A stretch of 42,998 bases of DNA from an uncultured Pirellulaceae bacterium (GTDB lineage: Bacteria; Planctomycetota; Planctomycetia; Pirellulales; Pirellulaceae): positions 1 through 42,998 of the forward strand of contig CALHZT010000252.1 of assembly GCA_938040995.1 (NCBI GenBank), in the 5' to 3' direction. The translations under genes and the position numbers were made by a program. Below are positions 1 through 9,091 of this stretch, piece by piece; within the stretch, counting starts at the first letter, position 1; each line of letters begins with the position of its first letter. The notes under the pieces were generated by a model. The model did no database searches. It was not told where the DNA came from and saw only the letters and a program-made list of their open reading frames with translations.

Positions 1-76
1 GGGTATGAACACCAAAGCAAAAGTCGCGCTCAGAAAATCGTATGGCTTTAAGACCTTTGAGGTCTACGAAACCGTG

Positions 77-448
77 CTATATCACGAACTGGCCAAGCTC
101 CCAGTACACGAAATCGCCCACCGATTCTGTTAACGAGGCAAACTTTTCGGCAACCAGTTTTGAGGTTGAGAGCGTATTGTTCCCTCCGCGCAAATTGATG
201 CGCACCTGTCGAAGGTTCTGAGGAGCTTCCAGCAGCACGCTATTTGCACCATTGATAGTCGTACCGAACGCGCCTTCGGCTCGCACAAACCTGCCGTTAT
301 TGATGATGTTGGAGACTTGTACATGGTTGCTCGATCCGTCTCCGGTTACGATCAAATCGCCCTTTGCAGACAGTCTCATCGAAACATCACCAGCCATCAT
401 TACGCGAGATTCCAGCGAATCGACGTCGAACTCAAGTTCATCTGCCAT
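77..448 (-). CDS. Short LEPR-motif surface protein, possibly truncated
   Basis: This 123-aa protein has no signal peptide that I recognise. Its N-terminus carries the planctomycete-type motif LESRVMMAG (residues 12-20), found at the start of many large secreted or surface proteins of this phylum. The rest (GDLIVTGDGSSNHVQV, then a TTINGA segment and VRINLRGGNN) resembles one beta-rich repeat unit of such proteins. Those proteins are usually far longer, and this one stops at TAG soon after the GGNN turn with an unrelated-looking tail (FVYWELGQFVI). It may therefore be a remnant of a longer gene or a genuine short form. GGGAG lies about 9 nt upstream of the ATG, which supports the start. The specific role is unknown. 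Confidence 0.6.
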   Translation of the reverse strand: MADELEFDVDSLESRVMMAGDVSMRLSAKGDLIVTGDGSSNHVQVSNIINNGRFVRAEGAFGTTINGANSVLLEAPQNLRQVRINLRGGNNTLSTSKLVAEKFASLTESVGDFVYWELGQFVI

Positions 449-763
449 GTTGTTTGGCTCCCTGTTTTTCGTACACGCATTGCCACAAAGAGAAAGAAGC
501 CATCAAAATGCGAAGTGGCCAGGCAAATCGCACTTTTTGTGAAAAATGCCAAAAAGAACAGCCGAAAGGGAAGAAACCGCGGCTGAACCAGCCGCTACTG
601 CGAAGTTGTATGGAAAATAATTCGGCCAACGAATGCATCATATCCCCGTGGTCCGATGCCGTCCCCATAGACGTAGCACGATGATCCGCACGCCCAACAA
701 CAATGCCTACGGCAATGATTAACCGGACAACGTTACCAACTCCATCACAGTGAAGAAGAGTAG
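449..763. other. Intergenic spacer with no gene seen
   Basis: This is the divergent spacer between the short LEPR-motif gene and selenoprotein A, so both promoters should lie here. I see no convincing small ORF, RNA gene or clear promoter pair. Open frames crossing it have no recognisable protein features. Confidence 0.5.
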
Positions 764-1852
764 ATGATGCAACGGAATTTCCTTTCGATTGTGGCGAGTC
801 TGGCGATAACGACTTTGGCCATCGCTCAAGGACCACGCCCCGGAGATCTTGGCGCCAGCCCGCAGGCAATCGGCGCACCCGGTGTTGCCTGGTATACGAC
901 TTGGGACACGGCAACTGCCGAGGCGGCTCGCTCCAATCGTCCGATCTTTTTTATGGCGGCAGCGGCAACTTGCAACGGAGTATCCGGCGTTTTCTGACCT
1001 GGCTACACCGCCACGCAGAACAGTTTGTTCTCGCAAGACGATTTTATTGAAGCTTCCCGAAAGTTTGTTTGTGTTCGGCTCGAGTCGTATGAGAGCCTGG
1101 AACACCAGAAGATGATTCGATCGTTTCTACACGGAACTTTCCAGAATACAGCGTTTTGCGTGCTTGCGCCCAACGGCAAGGAACGTCTGACTCGCAGCGG
1201 ACGCGGGCCTTCTCAAGCTTTCGGAAAACGGGGCCGGGGCGGCGGCAAGAAGGCTTCCGCTGAAGTCACCGTGCAGGAAATGGAGAAGATCGCCGCAAAA
1301 TTCAAACCAAAAGGCGACTTATCCAAGCCAGTCGTGCAGGACTTTCACAGCTTTCGGCAGGCATTGAATGTCGCATCAGGTGATCAGCGGCTGCTTCTGT
1401 TTGTTTCGGCAACAAAAAACGAACAGGAGCCGATTCGCGAAACGTTAAGCACCGTGGTAGGAGATCCGGACATTGTTGGACGATTCCATGTCGACTTTGC
1501 GGAAGAGCAGGGCGATGAGAAGTGGCAAGAAGCCATCAACGAGATCGAAGCGGAATCAACGTCGAAAATTTTCGTGATCCACGCTGACAAGTTCGGGCAA
1601 AAGGGGGCTGCTCTGGAACAATTGCCTGCCGATGCGGGCGTCGATGAAATCAAGGAAGCGTTGCTGCAAGCCAACGAGGTTTTGGCCACTCGCGAAAAAC
1701 GTAAGGTCTACAGCGATCACGTCGCTGACGGTCGACAGGAAAAGATCTACTTTGAAGGTGGTGTCGAGTACGGCGAAGATCGTGACGGCGATGGTGAGAT
1801 AGACCGTCGCCGAGGCCGAGGTGGTGGTGGACGCAGGCGCCGCGGTCGGTAA
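764..1852 (+). CDS. Candidate selenoprotein A: secreted thioredoxin-like protein with in-frame TGA (Sec78)
   Basis: Read through a single in-frame TGA (995-997), this is one 362-aa protein. Residues 1-21 form a signal peptide (hydrophobic LSIVASLAITTLAIA). Residues 45-120 look like a thioredoxin-like domain: WDTATAEAARSNRPIFFMAA, then Cys70, then Sec78 in GVF-U-PGY, then FSQDDFIEASRKFVCVRLES, the usual helix and strand after a thioredoxin active site. Residues of about 190-320 look like a second, degenerate thioredoxin-like domain. The C-terminus has an EF-hand-like DRDGDGEID followed by a Gly/Arg-rich tail. No stop or frame change separates the halves apart from the TGA, and the downstream part has no good start of its own. 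A SECIS-like hairpin follows. The alternative is a nonsense mutation (for example CGA to TGA); the Cys-to-Sec spacing is unusual, so this is the least certain of the three. The adjacent ATG at 767 is an equally possible start. Confidence 0.68.
1015..1034 (+). promoter_or_regulatory. Candidate bacterial SECIS hairpin of selenoprotein A
   Basis: The 5' arm GCAGAAC (1015-1021) pairs with 1027-1034, with C1032 bulged, giving 7 bp. The apical loop is AGTTT (1022-1026) with G in the second position. The loop begins 24 nt after the TGA at 995-997. Known bacterial SECIS elements have a short apical loop with an early G about 16-37 nt after the UGA. Folding was done by eye without an energy calculation. 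Confidence 0.55.
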
Positions 1853-1949
1853 TTCGGCGTAGGTAAGCCGGGTGGCATCGCCGCGCTGCCAATCCAGACA
1901 CCTTCATTTCGCAGGCACCAATGTCCTGGCGACTATCCGCATGTCAAAG

Positions 1950-2013
1950 CGGGCCGAGAAGGCGTACAATGCCATTACGCAACTTAAGCGAGTTGCCTGG
2001 CGTCCTCGGCCCG
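1950..2013 (+). repeat. 9-bp inverted repeat upstream of a hypothetical gene
   Basis: CGGGCCGAG (1950-1958) and CTCGGCCCG (2005-2013) are perfect inverted copies separated by 46 nt. The 3' copy ends 17 nt before the ATG at 2031. It could form a leader RNA stem or an operator. If translation starts at 1941 instead, it lies within the coding sequence. Confidence 0.4.
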
Positions 2014-2030
2014 ACAAAATTGCGAAAGAC

Positions 2031-2444
2031 ATGCATCAGTTCACGATTATGCGGAACTCGAAACCGTACTCGTTCGACGGCAAGTTGCTTGCCAGTGTCC
2101 AAGGCAATCCTGTACATTCCGAAGACGGCGAGTACCAACTGCTCGTTTACCGGGCTTCGACCGGTACTTTCGTGTCCGTCATTGAATTCGTCTCGCCGAC
2201 CGCCGCAGAACGCGTGCTGTCATTGGCCGACGAGATGGACACGCTGAACGATGTCGAGGACTTCTTTTTTTCCTTCGAGCCAGCCGAGCTACTTCCCGAA
2301 ACGTTGGCTTCGCTGCCCGGAGAAGAACGCGCCGCACTCCTTGGCCGACTCTATCTGGAGTTCGAACAGCAAGTTGGCATCCTGTTGAGAAACTTAAATA
2401 GCGGCGTCACGAATGAAAGCGCTTCGAGTCGGGTTCACCGATAG
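2031..2444 (+). CDS. Hypothetical protein
   Basis: The product is 137 aa from ATG 2031 and I do not recognise a family. The N-terminal half is beta-rich (HQFTIMRNSKPYSFDGKLLA, YQLLVYRASTGTFVSVIEF), and the C-terminal half is helical and acidic (EDFFFSFEPAELLPETLASL). There is no signal peptide or membrane segment, so it is probably cytoplasmic. The same frame stays open upstream, with an ATG at 1941 that would add 30 residues (SKRAEKAYNAITQLKRVAWR...). Neither start has a good ribosome-binding site, and I prefer 2031 because an inverted repeat and a TACAAT box (about 1975) lie in the extension. The stop is 40 nt before the mechanosensitive channel gene on the same strand, so the two may be cotranscribed. 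Confidence 0.6.
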   Translation: MHQFTIMRNSKPYSFDGKLLASVQGNPVHSEDGEYQLLVYRASTGTFVSVIEFVSPTAAERVLSLADEMDTLNDVEDFFFSFEPAELLPETLASLPGEERAALLGRLYLEFEQQVGILLRNLNSGVTNESASSRVHR

Positions 2445-2484
2445 CCGTTCATCGCATCACGAACACAACAGGGTACGATAGCAC

Positions 2485-5400
2485 TTGAATCTCCATCAGC
2501 TACGTCGACCGCGACTTCATTTCTCTTTCTGGTTGCTTGGTATCGCTCTCTTTGCTTCGTCAGCGACAGCACAGCAACGCCCACAGACTCCTGCTTTAAC
2601 GCCGCAGCGAGATGTTCCGCGACTAACGCCTCCACAGCGGCCTCCCGAAAATCCGCAGCCGCGAACCAGCCCAAAACGCGTGGCCGACGAAAGCGCACTG
2701 GAGGCGCCTGCTACCGCAGAACCGCCATCGACCACGGAGGCACCGGAACCGACTTCCAATACCAGCAACTTGTTGACTGCCGCATTCATTGAATCGCAAC
2801 AGCAGGAATTGCTGGATGCTGCCGCAGATGACGAAAGCACCAGGACCAAACTCGCCGACATCCTCAGCGCGGCACTGTCTCACATCAACCGCCGCGACGA
2901 TTTTCTGGCTCGTAGCACAGACAACCAGACCATCACAAACGCCGTCGCCAACGAGGTAGAATCACTCAAGGCTCAATTGGCAGCCCTTGCGAAAAGCGAG
3001 CCCCAGGCACCTGCCACTGCCGACCTCTCTGAACTCGAACTCCTCGAGACGCAGCTGAATGCGCAAGTCGCGAAGACCAAAGCTGACATTGACGAGCTTC
3101 AAAATAAAATCGGAGCTCGTACCGCACGTGGCAGTACCATCCGCGAACGGATCGCCGCCGTCGAGAATGAGCTCGCTGCGATGAAGACCGCCGCCGCGAC
3201 GATTGCGACTGGCGAAAAGCCCATGATCGCCAAAGCGCGGCAACTGGAAACACTTGCAAAGCGGCAGATGCTGGAAGCCGAGCGTCCGGCGCTGTTATCT
3301 GACCTGGCTCGAATGGACGCAAGAGAAGCCGCCGGGGCGACGACCCTCGAGCTTGATGTGATGACGAAAAAGTTGCTCGTCGCAACCGAAGAAACCAAGC
3401 TGGCGACCAAAGCTGCCCAACGAGCCCGAACTACCGTGGCTCAGGATGTTGCTGACAAAGCCAGGCAGAATGCGTTGAGTGTCAATCCACTGCTTCTCGA
3501 GTTTGCCGAGAATAACAGCCAGATTGCGGAGTCAAATCGGGGGTTGGCAGCGAAAGTCGCCGATGCGGAAAGCAAACGGAAGAGTGCTACCCTCCAGCTT
3601 GATAAATTGACCGCTGAGTATCGTAGCATTCGCAACAAAGTGGACACGATCGGACTGCCGGCAAGCGTCGGTGCGATTCTTCGTAAGCAACGCATTTCAC
3701 TGCCGCAAGTAACGCAGCTCAAGTCGGAAATCACTGAGCGCCAATCAAAGATTGACGGGCTGCAGCTGGATCTTATTGACGTCACCGAAGAACGACTCGC
3801 GCTAAGCGACGCGGAAGGGTTCGCAGAACGAATCGTCGATGAAATTGCCGCCACTTCCCCGTTGCCCCAAGGGACATCTCGCGACGCTCTCATTGAAGAA
3901 GCCGTCAGTCTTGCGAATCAGCGACGTGATGTGCTGGATCCCTATAAGCGTTCGCTCAACGCACTTTTTGACGCGCTCGCGGACACGTCGGTGACGCAGC
4001 AGAGCATCTGCGATCAGACCGACAGTTTTGCTGACTATATCGACGAGCTCGTCCTGTGGATTCGCAGTGCCGAACCAGTCAGCCTGAACGCAACGATAGA
4101 TTTTGAAGGCGGACTGCGATGGACGAAACCCGCACCATGGAAGAAAGCAATTCGCGGCTTGCTTGAGGATGCAAAACGCAGCCGGGTGACTTATACGGCT
4201 GGCGCTCTGATGTGTTTTCTGTCGTTGATTGTCGGCTGGCCTGCTGCAACTCGTTTGAACGTCCTTGGAAAGGTCGCGAGCAAATCAACCTGCCAGTCCT
4301 TCTTGCCAACGGCGCGAGCGACGTTCCTCTCATTTGTCATGGCCCTACGAGTCGCCGCCCCGCTCGTGTTCGTGGCATGGCGACTGCAAAAGATCGCTAC
4401 CGGCACGGACTTTTCGTCCTTAAGCAAAGCTCTGTACTATTCTGGCATTGTCGCCTTGTGTCTGGAATTCTCCCGCCAGGTCGTTCGTCCCGGCGGTTTG
4501 AGCGAGTCGCATCTTGAGTGGACCGACCGTACAGTTCGATCGTTGCGGAAGCAGCTGCAGTGGCTTTCTCCGTTGGCGACTTTGTTGGTTTTTCTGTCCG
4601 TGCTGCTCATTGGCGACGACAATCTTCAGGGACCGGGGAACATTGAGCGGTTGTGCTTTCTCTTTGTCTGCGGACTTTCCAGTCTGTTTTTCTATCGCGT
4701 GATGCATCCACGCACCGGCATTCCTGCCAGCTACCTGGCGAATCACCCTGGTGGCTGGATCGACCGGCTGCAGTTCTTCTGGTTTTGGTCACTGGTGGCG
4801 ATGCCGCTGTTTATCGGTCTCCTGTCGGCTGGCGGTTATGTGTACACGGCGAACCAGATTGCCTGGCGGTTGTTTGTCACGATCATGCTAATTTCGTTCT
4901 CAGTGTTTTTGGTCGCCTTGATTTCCCGAGCAATTCTTGTGGTGCGGCGGGCGACATATATCAAGGAAGCCCGGCACAGACACGCCGAAGCCGCGAAGCG
5001 AGCCGAAGCGGAAGAAGGCCAGCCGACCGCACCGGCGGCTGCTGCCAAATCGTTGGTAGCCGAGGTAGCCCAAAACAACGATCCCCTCGCGGACCTGCGA
5101 GCCCAAACGGTGCAGGCGCGGCGCTTGACAGCTGCATTGGTGATGATTGCGACTGTCGGAGCCACCTGGATTGTGTGGCATGATATCGTCCCTGCGCTCG
5201 GGTTTCTGGAAAATTGGCCAATGTGGACGTCTACCCAGACGGTGACGGAAATCGTTAAATCGGGCGACGGCATCGAAGAATTGCAAACGCGTGAGATCCC
5301 AGATCCAGTCACCATTGCCGAGTTATTGCTGTCGCTTTTGGTGCTGGGGCTTTCCTTTGTTGCGGCTCGCGATATTCCGGGCGTCGCAGAGATTACGATT

Positions 5401-6201
5401 CTAAATCGACTGCCACTGGAAAAGTCGGTTCGCTACGCTATCACTACGCTCATCAGCTACGGACTTGTTCTCGCGGGTGTCATTGTGGCTTGCAAGATCA
5501 TCGGCCTGCGATGGAGTCAAATCCAGTGGATGGCTACCGCGTTAACATTCGGACTGGCGTTTGGTCTGCAGGAAATGTTCGCGAACTTTGTCGCCGGCAT
5601 TATCATTCTCTTTGAACGTCCGGTTCGAGTTGGCGATATTGTGACTCTGGATGGCGTTTCTGGCGTGGTCTCTCGCGTTCGAATTCGCGCCACGACGATT
5701 ACAAATTGGGATCGGCAGGACTTTATTGTCCCGAACAAGGATTTCATCACGGGCCGAGTCCTCAACTGGACGCTATCTGATGACGTGAACCGCATCATGA
5801 TTAACGTCGGCGTCGCCTATGGCAGCGATACCAAAAAAACGGAACAGTTACTACGGGAGGCTGCGGACGCACACCCGGTGATCGTCAAGGAGCCGTCACC
5901 AGTCGTAACGTTCGAAGAGTTTGGCGACAGCAGCCTGAAGTTTGTCCTGCGCTGCTATATTGCGATCGTGGACATGCCTTCGCGACTGCAAGTCATCCAC
6001 GATCTACATATTTCCATCGACGAGTCCTTTCGAAAAGCCGGGATCGTTATCGCCTTTCCACAGCAAGATATTCACGTCCATTCGGCAGACGGCGGCTTTC
6101 CGGCGATGCATGGCTACTTGTCACCAAGTCGTTCTGGTCAGCCAAACGTCGGGACGAGTCAAGGCATCACCGCTGACGCCAAGTTCAGCAGTGGCAAGTA
6201 A
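2485..6201 (+). CDS. MscS-family mechanosensitive channel, large MscK-like type
   Basis: This 1238-aa inner-membrane channel is predicted to open under membrane tension and release solutes during hypo-osmotic shock. TTG at 2485 fits because it yields a clean signal peptide (LHFSFWLLGIALFASSATAQ), with GGG upstream as a weak ribosome-binding site. A Pro-rich linker follows, then a long periplasmic coiled-coil region (about residues 90-440, rich in Glu, Lys and Ala). Several membrane segments run from about 570 to 950. The conserved MscS core starts near residue 1010: the pore-lining helix ATALTFGLAFGLQEMFANFVAGI, then FERPVRVGDIVTLDGVSGVV and the beta domain with NWDRQDFIVPNKDFITGRVLNW. The length and periplasmic coiled coil match MscK/YjeP-type channels rather than the short MscS. 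A charged cytoplasmic loop (about residues 825-880) is rich in Ala and Glu. Confidence 0.92.
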   Translation: MNLHQLRRPRLHFSFWLLGIALFASSATAQQRPQTPALTPQRDVPRLTPPQRPPENPQPRTSPKRVADESALEAPATAEPPSTTEAPEPTSNTSNLLTAAFIESQQQELLDAAADDESTRTKLADILSAALSHINRRDDFLARSTDNQTITNAVANEVESLKAQLAALAKSEPQAPATADLSELELLETQLNAQVAKTKADIDELQNKIGARTARGSTIRERIAAVENELAAMKTAAATIATGEKPMIAKARQLETLAKRQMLEAERPALLSDLARMDAREAAGATTLELDVMTKKLLVATEETKLATKAAQRARTTVAQDVADKARQNALSVNPLLLEFAENNSQIAESNRGLAAKVADAESKRKSATLQLDKLTAEYRSIRNKVDTIGLPASVGAILRKQRISLPQVTQLKSEITERQSKIDGLQLDLIDVTEERLALSDAEGFAERIVDEIAATSPLPQGTSRDALIEEAVSLANQRRDVLDPYKRSLNALFDALADTSVTQQSICDQTDSFADYIDELVLWIRSAEPVSLNATIDFEGGLRWTKPAPWKKAIRGLLEDAKRSRVTYTAGALMCFLSLIVGWPAATRLNVLGKVASKSTCQSFLPTARATFLSFVMALRVAAPLVFVAWRLQKIATGTDFSSLSKALYYSGIVALCLEFSRQVVRPGGLSESHLEWTDRTVRSLRKQLQWLSPLATLLVFLSVLLIGDDNLQGPGNIERLCFLFVCGLSSLFFYRVMHPRTGIPASYLANHPGGWIDRLQFFWFWSLVAMPLFIGLLSAGGYVYTANQIAWRLFVTIMLISFSVFLVALISRAILVVRRATYIKEARHRHAEAAKRAEAEEGQPTAPAAAAKSLVAEVAQNNDPLADLRAQTVQARRLTAALVMIATVGATWIVWHDIVPALGFLENWPMWTSTQTVTEIVKSGDGIEELQTREIPDPVTIAELLLSLLVLGLSFVAARDIPGVAEITILNRLPLEKSVRYAITTLISYGLVLAGVIVACKIIGLRWSQIQWMATALTFGLAFGLQEMFANFVAGIIILFERPVRVGDIVTLDGVSGVVSRVRIRATTITNWDRQDFIVPNKDFITGRVLNWTLSDDVNRIMINVGVAYGSDTKKTEQLLREAADAHPVIVKEPSPVVTFEEFGDSSLKFVLRCYIAIVDMPSRLQVIHDLHISIDESFRKAGIVIAFPQQDIHVHSADGGFPAMHGYLSPSRSGQPNVGTSQGITADAKFSSGK

Positions 6202-6523
6202 GTCGCGACCAACACAACGCGGAATCGCTCTGCAAGTTTCGAGCAGCGACCTGCCCGAACGGACGAAGAACTCAACAAGGGAACAGAATTGGGTTATGAT
6301 TCATCCCGAACGCAACGGGTAAGCAATTCGCTCTCGCGACAGACTCGCAAAACTATGGTCGTGAGCGGCCCTCGCGCCGACGGCAATTAGAACACGATTG
6401 TCACGGCGTAAATTGGTGATTACACCATCAAGATTCAACCTGACGTCGAGAACTTGCAGCCTGTCAACATTCTCCACGTAACAACTACACCTGAACCTTC
6501 CAAGCCCTGGAACTCCGCGCTCC
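6202..6523. other. Intergenic spacer with no gene seen
   Basis: This spacer separates the channel gene from the aldehyde dehydrogenase gene. I see no credible ORF, no hairpin with a T-tract and no repeat. The promoter for the downstream catabolic genes is presumably here but I cannot locate it. Confidence 0.5.
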
Positions 6524-7936
6524 ATGAAATTCTTTGTTGCTGGTACCTGGCAAGATCGCGACGAGCGAATTCCAGTCGTGAATCCTGCCAACGGTGAAAC
6601 GATCGATACGGTTCCCATTGCCTCGATCGCAGATGTACAGTCGGCGGTCGAATCATCGGTGCAGGGCGCTACCATCATGGCCTCGCTCCCTGGTTACGAA
6701 CGATTTCAGATTCTCCGCCGGGCTGCTGACTTGTTGGCCGCACGAAGGGACTCGCTGGCAAAGACGCTTAGCAGCGAAGAAGGGAAACCGATTCGCGAGG
6801 CCGAATCAGAGGTCGATCGAGCGATGGAGACGCTCGAGCTCAGCGGTGAAGAAGCCAAGAGAATTTCCGGCGAGGTCCTGCCAATCGACAGCGGCAAAGG
6901 AGTCGCGAACAAGCTTGGATTTACGCTACGTGTTCCCTGTGGTGTTGTGGCGGCGATCACACCGTTCAATTTTCCACTCAACCTGGTCTGTCACAAAGTC
7001 GGGCCTGCCCTTGCGGCAGGTAACTCCGTCATCCTGAAACCAGCCAGTGATACACCACTGGTCGCATTGCAACTGGTAGAGATCTTGTTGGAGGCGGGGG
7101 TACCGCCGCTTGCGATCACGTGCATCACGGGGAACGGCCAGGTTCTCGGCGAAGCGATTTGCAGTGACCGTCGCATACGAAAGATCAGTTTTACGGGCAG
7201 TCAGCAAGTTGGCGAACAGATCTGCAAGATTGCCGGCATCAAGAAAGTCACGATGGAGTTGGGTTCCAACAGTCCTCTGGTGGTACTTCCCGACGCGGAC
7301 ATCGAAAAAGTCGTTGCCGCGACCATCGCGGGCGCATTCGCCAATGCGGGACAGGTATGCATTTCTGCCCAGCGACTGATCGTCACGAGCAAAGTCCACG
7401 ATGAGTTAATCGGCGCGCTGATCCCCAAGATCGAAGCAATTGTCTCTGGTGACCAGCTACAACCGGCGACTGAACTGGGCCCGATGGTTCGTGAAGCTGA
7501 GGCGGCACGCGTGCAAAGCTGGATCGAGGAAGCCGTCGGCGAAGGAGCGACCATCGCTTGCGGTGGGGAGCGTAATGGGGCTTTTTTGCAGCCGACTCTG
7601 GTCCTTAACGCGAAGCGCAACATGAAAATTGTCAAAGATGAACTGTTTGGGCCCGGCATCGCCGTCTGTCGAGCCGACGACGTGGACGAAGCGATCAAGA
7701 TGGCCAATGACACAAACTACGGCCTGAGCGCTGGCGTCTTTACGCAGGACATCGATGCTGCAGTACGATTCGCAAAAGAAGTCCACAGCGGAAACATCCA
7801 TATCAACTGGGGCCCTCAATGGCGCACCGATTCGATGCCTTACGGCGGGCTAAAAGACAGCGGACTCGGGAAAGAAGGTCCAAAGTACGCCGTTGAAGAA
7901 ATGACAGAACTGAAAGCCGTCGTCATTCATTCTTAA
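6524..7936 (+). CDS. NAD(P)-dependent aldehyde dehydrogenase
   Basis: This 470-aa cytoplasmic enzyme oxidises an aldehyde to the acid with NAD(P)+. Hallmarks of the ALDH superfamily are present: [25 protein letters not shown], the Rossmann segment [12 protein letters not shown], general base Glu245 in MELGSNSP, catalytic Cys279 in GQVCISAQR, and ELFGPGIAV toward the C-terminus. Length is normal for the family. The substrate cannot be read from the sequence; the overall pattern is closest to lactaldehyde, glycolaldehyde or succinate-semialdehyde type enzymes. The next two genes, a DapA-family lyase and an old-yellow-enzyme homologue, lie on the same strand after a 190-bp gap and may act in the same carbon-compound catabolism. 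The ribosome-binding site is weak. Confidence 0.93.
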   Translation: MKFFVAGTWQDRDERIPVVNPANGETIDTVPIASIADVQSAVESSVQGATIMASLPGYERFQILRRAADLLAARRDSLAKTLSSEEGKPIREAESEVDRAMETLELSGEEAKRISGEVLPIDSGKGVANKLGFTLRVPCGVVAAITPFNFPLNLVCHKVGPALAAGNSVILKPASDTPLVALQLVEILLEAGVPPLAITCITGNGQVLGEAICSDRRIRKISFTGSQQVGEQICKIAGIKKVTMELGSNSPLVVLPDADIEKVVAATIAGAFANAGQVCISAQRLIVTSKVHDELIGALIPKIEAIVSGDQLQPATELGPMVREAEAARVQSWIEEAVGEGATIACGGERNGAFLQPTLVLNAKRNMKIVKDELFGPGIAVCRADDVDEAIKMANDTNYGLSAGVFTQDIDAAVRFAKEVHSGNIHINWGPQWRTDSMPYGGLKDSGLGKEGPKYAVEEMTELKAVVIHS

Positions 7937-7964
7937 ATCAGGCTTCAATCAACGGGGCTCTTTT

Positions 7965-8027
7965 TCAGTCGCCAGTCGCCAGTCGCCAGTCGGGAATGCA
8001 ACGGCAAGACATTCCGACTTTGCTGGC
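7965..8027 (+). repeat. Short tandem repeat and hairpin after the aldehyde dehydrogenase gene
   Basis: Three to four copies of the 7-mer CAGTCGC run from about 7967, followed by a stem made by GTCGGGAATG and CATTCCGAC (one bulge, 11-nt loop). No T-run follows, so this is a weak terminator candidate at best. Confidence 0.4.
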
Positions 8028-8126
8028 ATAGAACTCCAATTACCGGCTGTCCCCCAATTCGGGCATCACCGGGACGACAGCTTTGACGATATACTACTGA
8101 GCTGTAAAAAAACTGCTTCCTGCCCC

Positions 8127-9089
8127 GTGAACCTCCTCATGCAACCGCTCGACCCGACAACGCTCATCACTCCCGGGCGAAAAATTACCGGCATCTCCGC
8201 GATCCTTCTCCCGATACTCGATGACGACTCGGTCGACTGGCCGAGTTTTGACGCCCACGTCCAGCGGACTGTCGACGCCGGACTAACACCTGCCGTCAAT
8301 ATGGACACCGGATACGGGCAACTGATTAGCGAAGCAACACGGATTGAGGTTCTCACGCGAACGAATGCCATCGCGGATGAATATGTAGCCGGTGCCTTTG
8401 TCAGCGACAATGCCGGAGCCAAATTCGATGCCGACGGTTACCACCGGCAAACCAGTCAGATTCAGGAGCACGGAGGAGTTCCTGTCGTCGTACAATCACA
8501 CGGCTTGATTGAACTGGAAGACGCGGAAATTGTCGCGGCCTATCGAACGCTGGCTTCGGCATGCGACTCCTTCTACGCATTCGAATTGGGCAAAATGTTC
8601 GCCCCATTTGGGAGAATCTATTCCCTGGATGTCTATTCGGAACTGATGAAGATCAGCCAGTGTGTTGGCGCGAAGCACTCATCATTGAACCGCATGCTGG
8701 AATGGCAGCGACTGGATCTTCGCAACCGGCAACGTCCGGACTTCAAGATCTGCACCGGCAATGACCTCGCCATCGATATGGTCATATACGGAAGCGATTA
8801 CCTGCTTGGCTTGAGCACGTTTGCGCCGGACGTGTTCGCTCGAAGAGACGCAATGTGGCAGTCGGGTGATCCTGCGTTCTATGAACTGAACGATGTCTTG
8901 CAGTATCTCGGGATGTTCGCATTTCGAAATCCAGTTCCAGCCTACAAACATTCGGCGGCGATGTTCCTCCATTTGCGCAACCAGATTACCACCAACCGAA
9001 CCTATCCGGGCTCCCCGGAACGGCAGGCGAGTGACATCACAGTCCTGGAAAATATCCTTCACGACCTAGAGAAGCGGCTCGCGGAGTAA
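8127..9089 (+). CDS. DapA-family (dihydrodipicolinate synthase-like) aldolase or lyase
   Basis: The product is a TIM-barrel class I aldolase or dehydratase of about 316-320 aa. The N-terminus [45 protein letters not shown] has the shape of the DHDPS/N-acetylneuraminate lyase family. The likely Schiff-base lysine is in VGAKHSSL (about residue 182). These enzymes cleave or dehydrate 2-keto acids through a lysine imine. The first barrel strand has MDTG rather than the GTTGE of true DHDPS, and the active-site surroundings differ, so lysine biosynthesis is unlikely; a sugar-acid or other catabolic role is more plausible. The start may be GTG 8127 or ATG 8139, and neither has a strong ribosome-binding site. 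Only 2 nt separate its stop from the next gene, so the two form an operon. Confidence 0.82.
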   Translation: MNLLMQPLDPTTLITPGRKITGISAILLPILDDDSVDWPSFDAHVQRTVDAGLTPAVNMDTGYGQLISEATRIEVLTRTNAIADEYVAGAFVSDNAGAKFDADGYHRQTSQIQEHGGVPVVVQSHGLIELEDAEIVAAYRTLASACDSFYAFELGKMFAPFGRIYSLDVYSELMKISQCVGAKHSSLNRMLEWQRLDLRNRQRPDFKICTGNDLAIDMVIYGSDYLLGLSTFAPDVFARRDAMWQSGDPAFYELNDVLQYLGMFAFRNPVPAYKHSAAMFLHLRNQITTNRTYPGSPERQASDITVLENILHDLEKRLAE

Positions 9090-9091
9090 TC

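Noticed and set aside
995-997. Genome-wide reassignment of TGA to Trp or another amino acid
   Set aside because: Several well-formed genes here end at TGA (stops at 10528, 20089, 33965 and 39147), so TGA is a normal stop and only the three redox sites are special.
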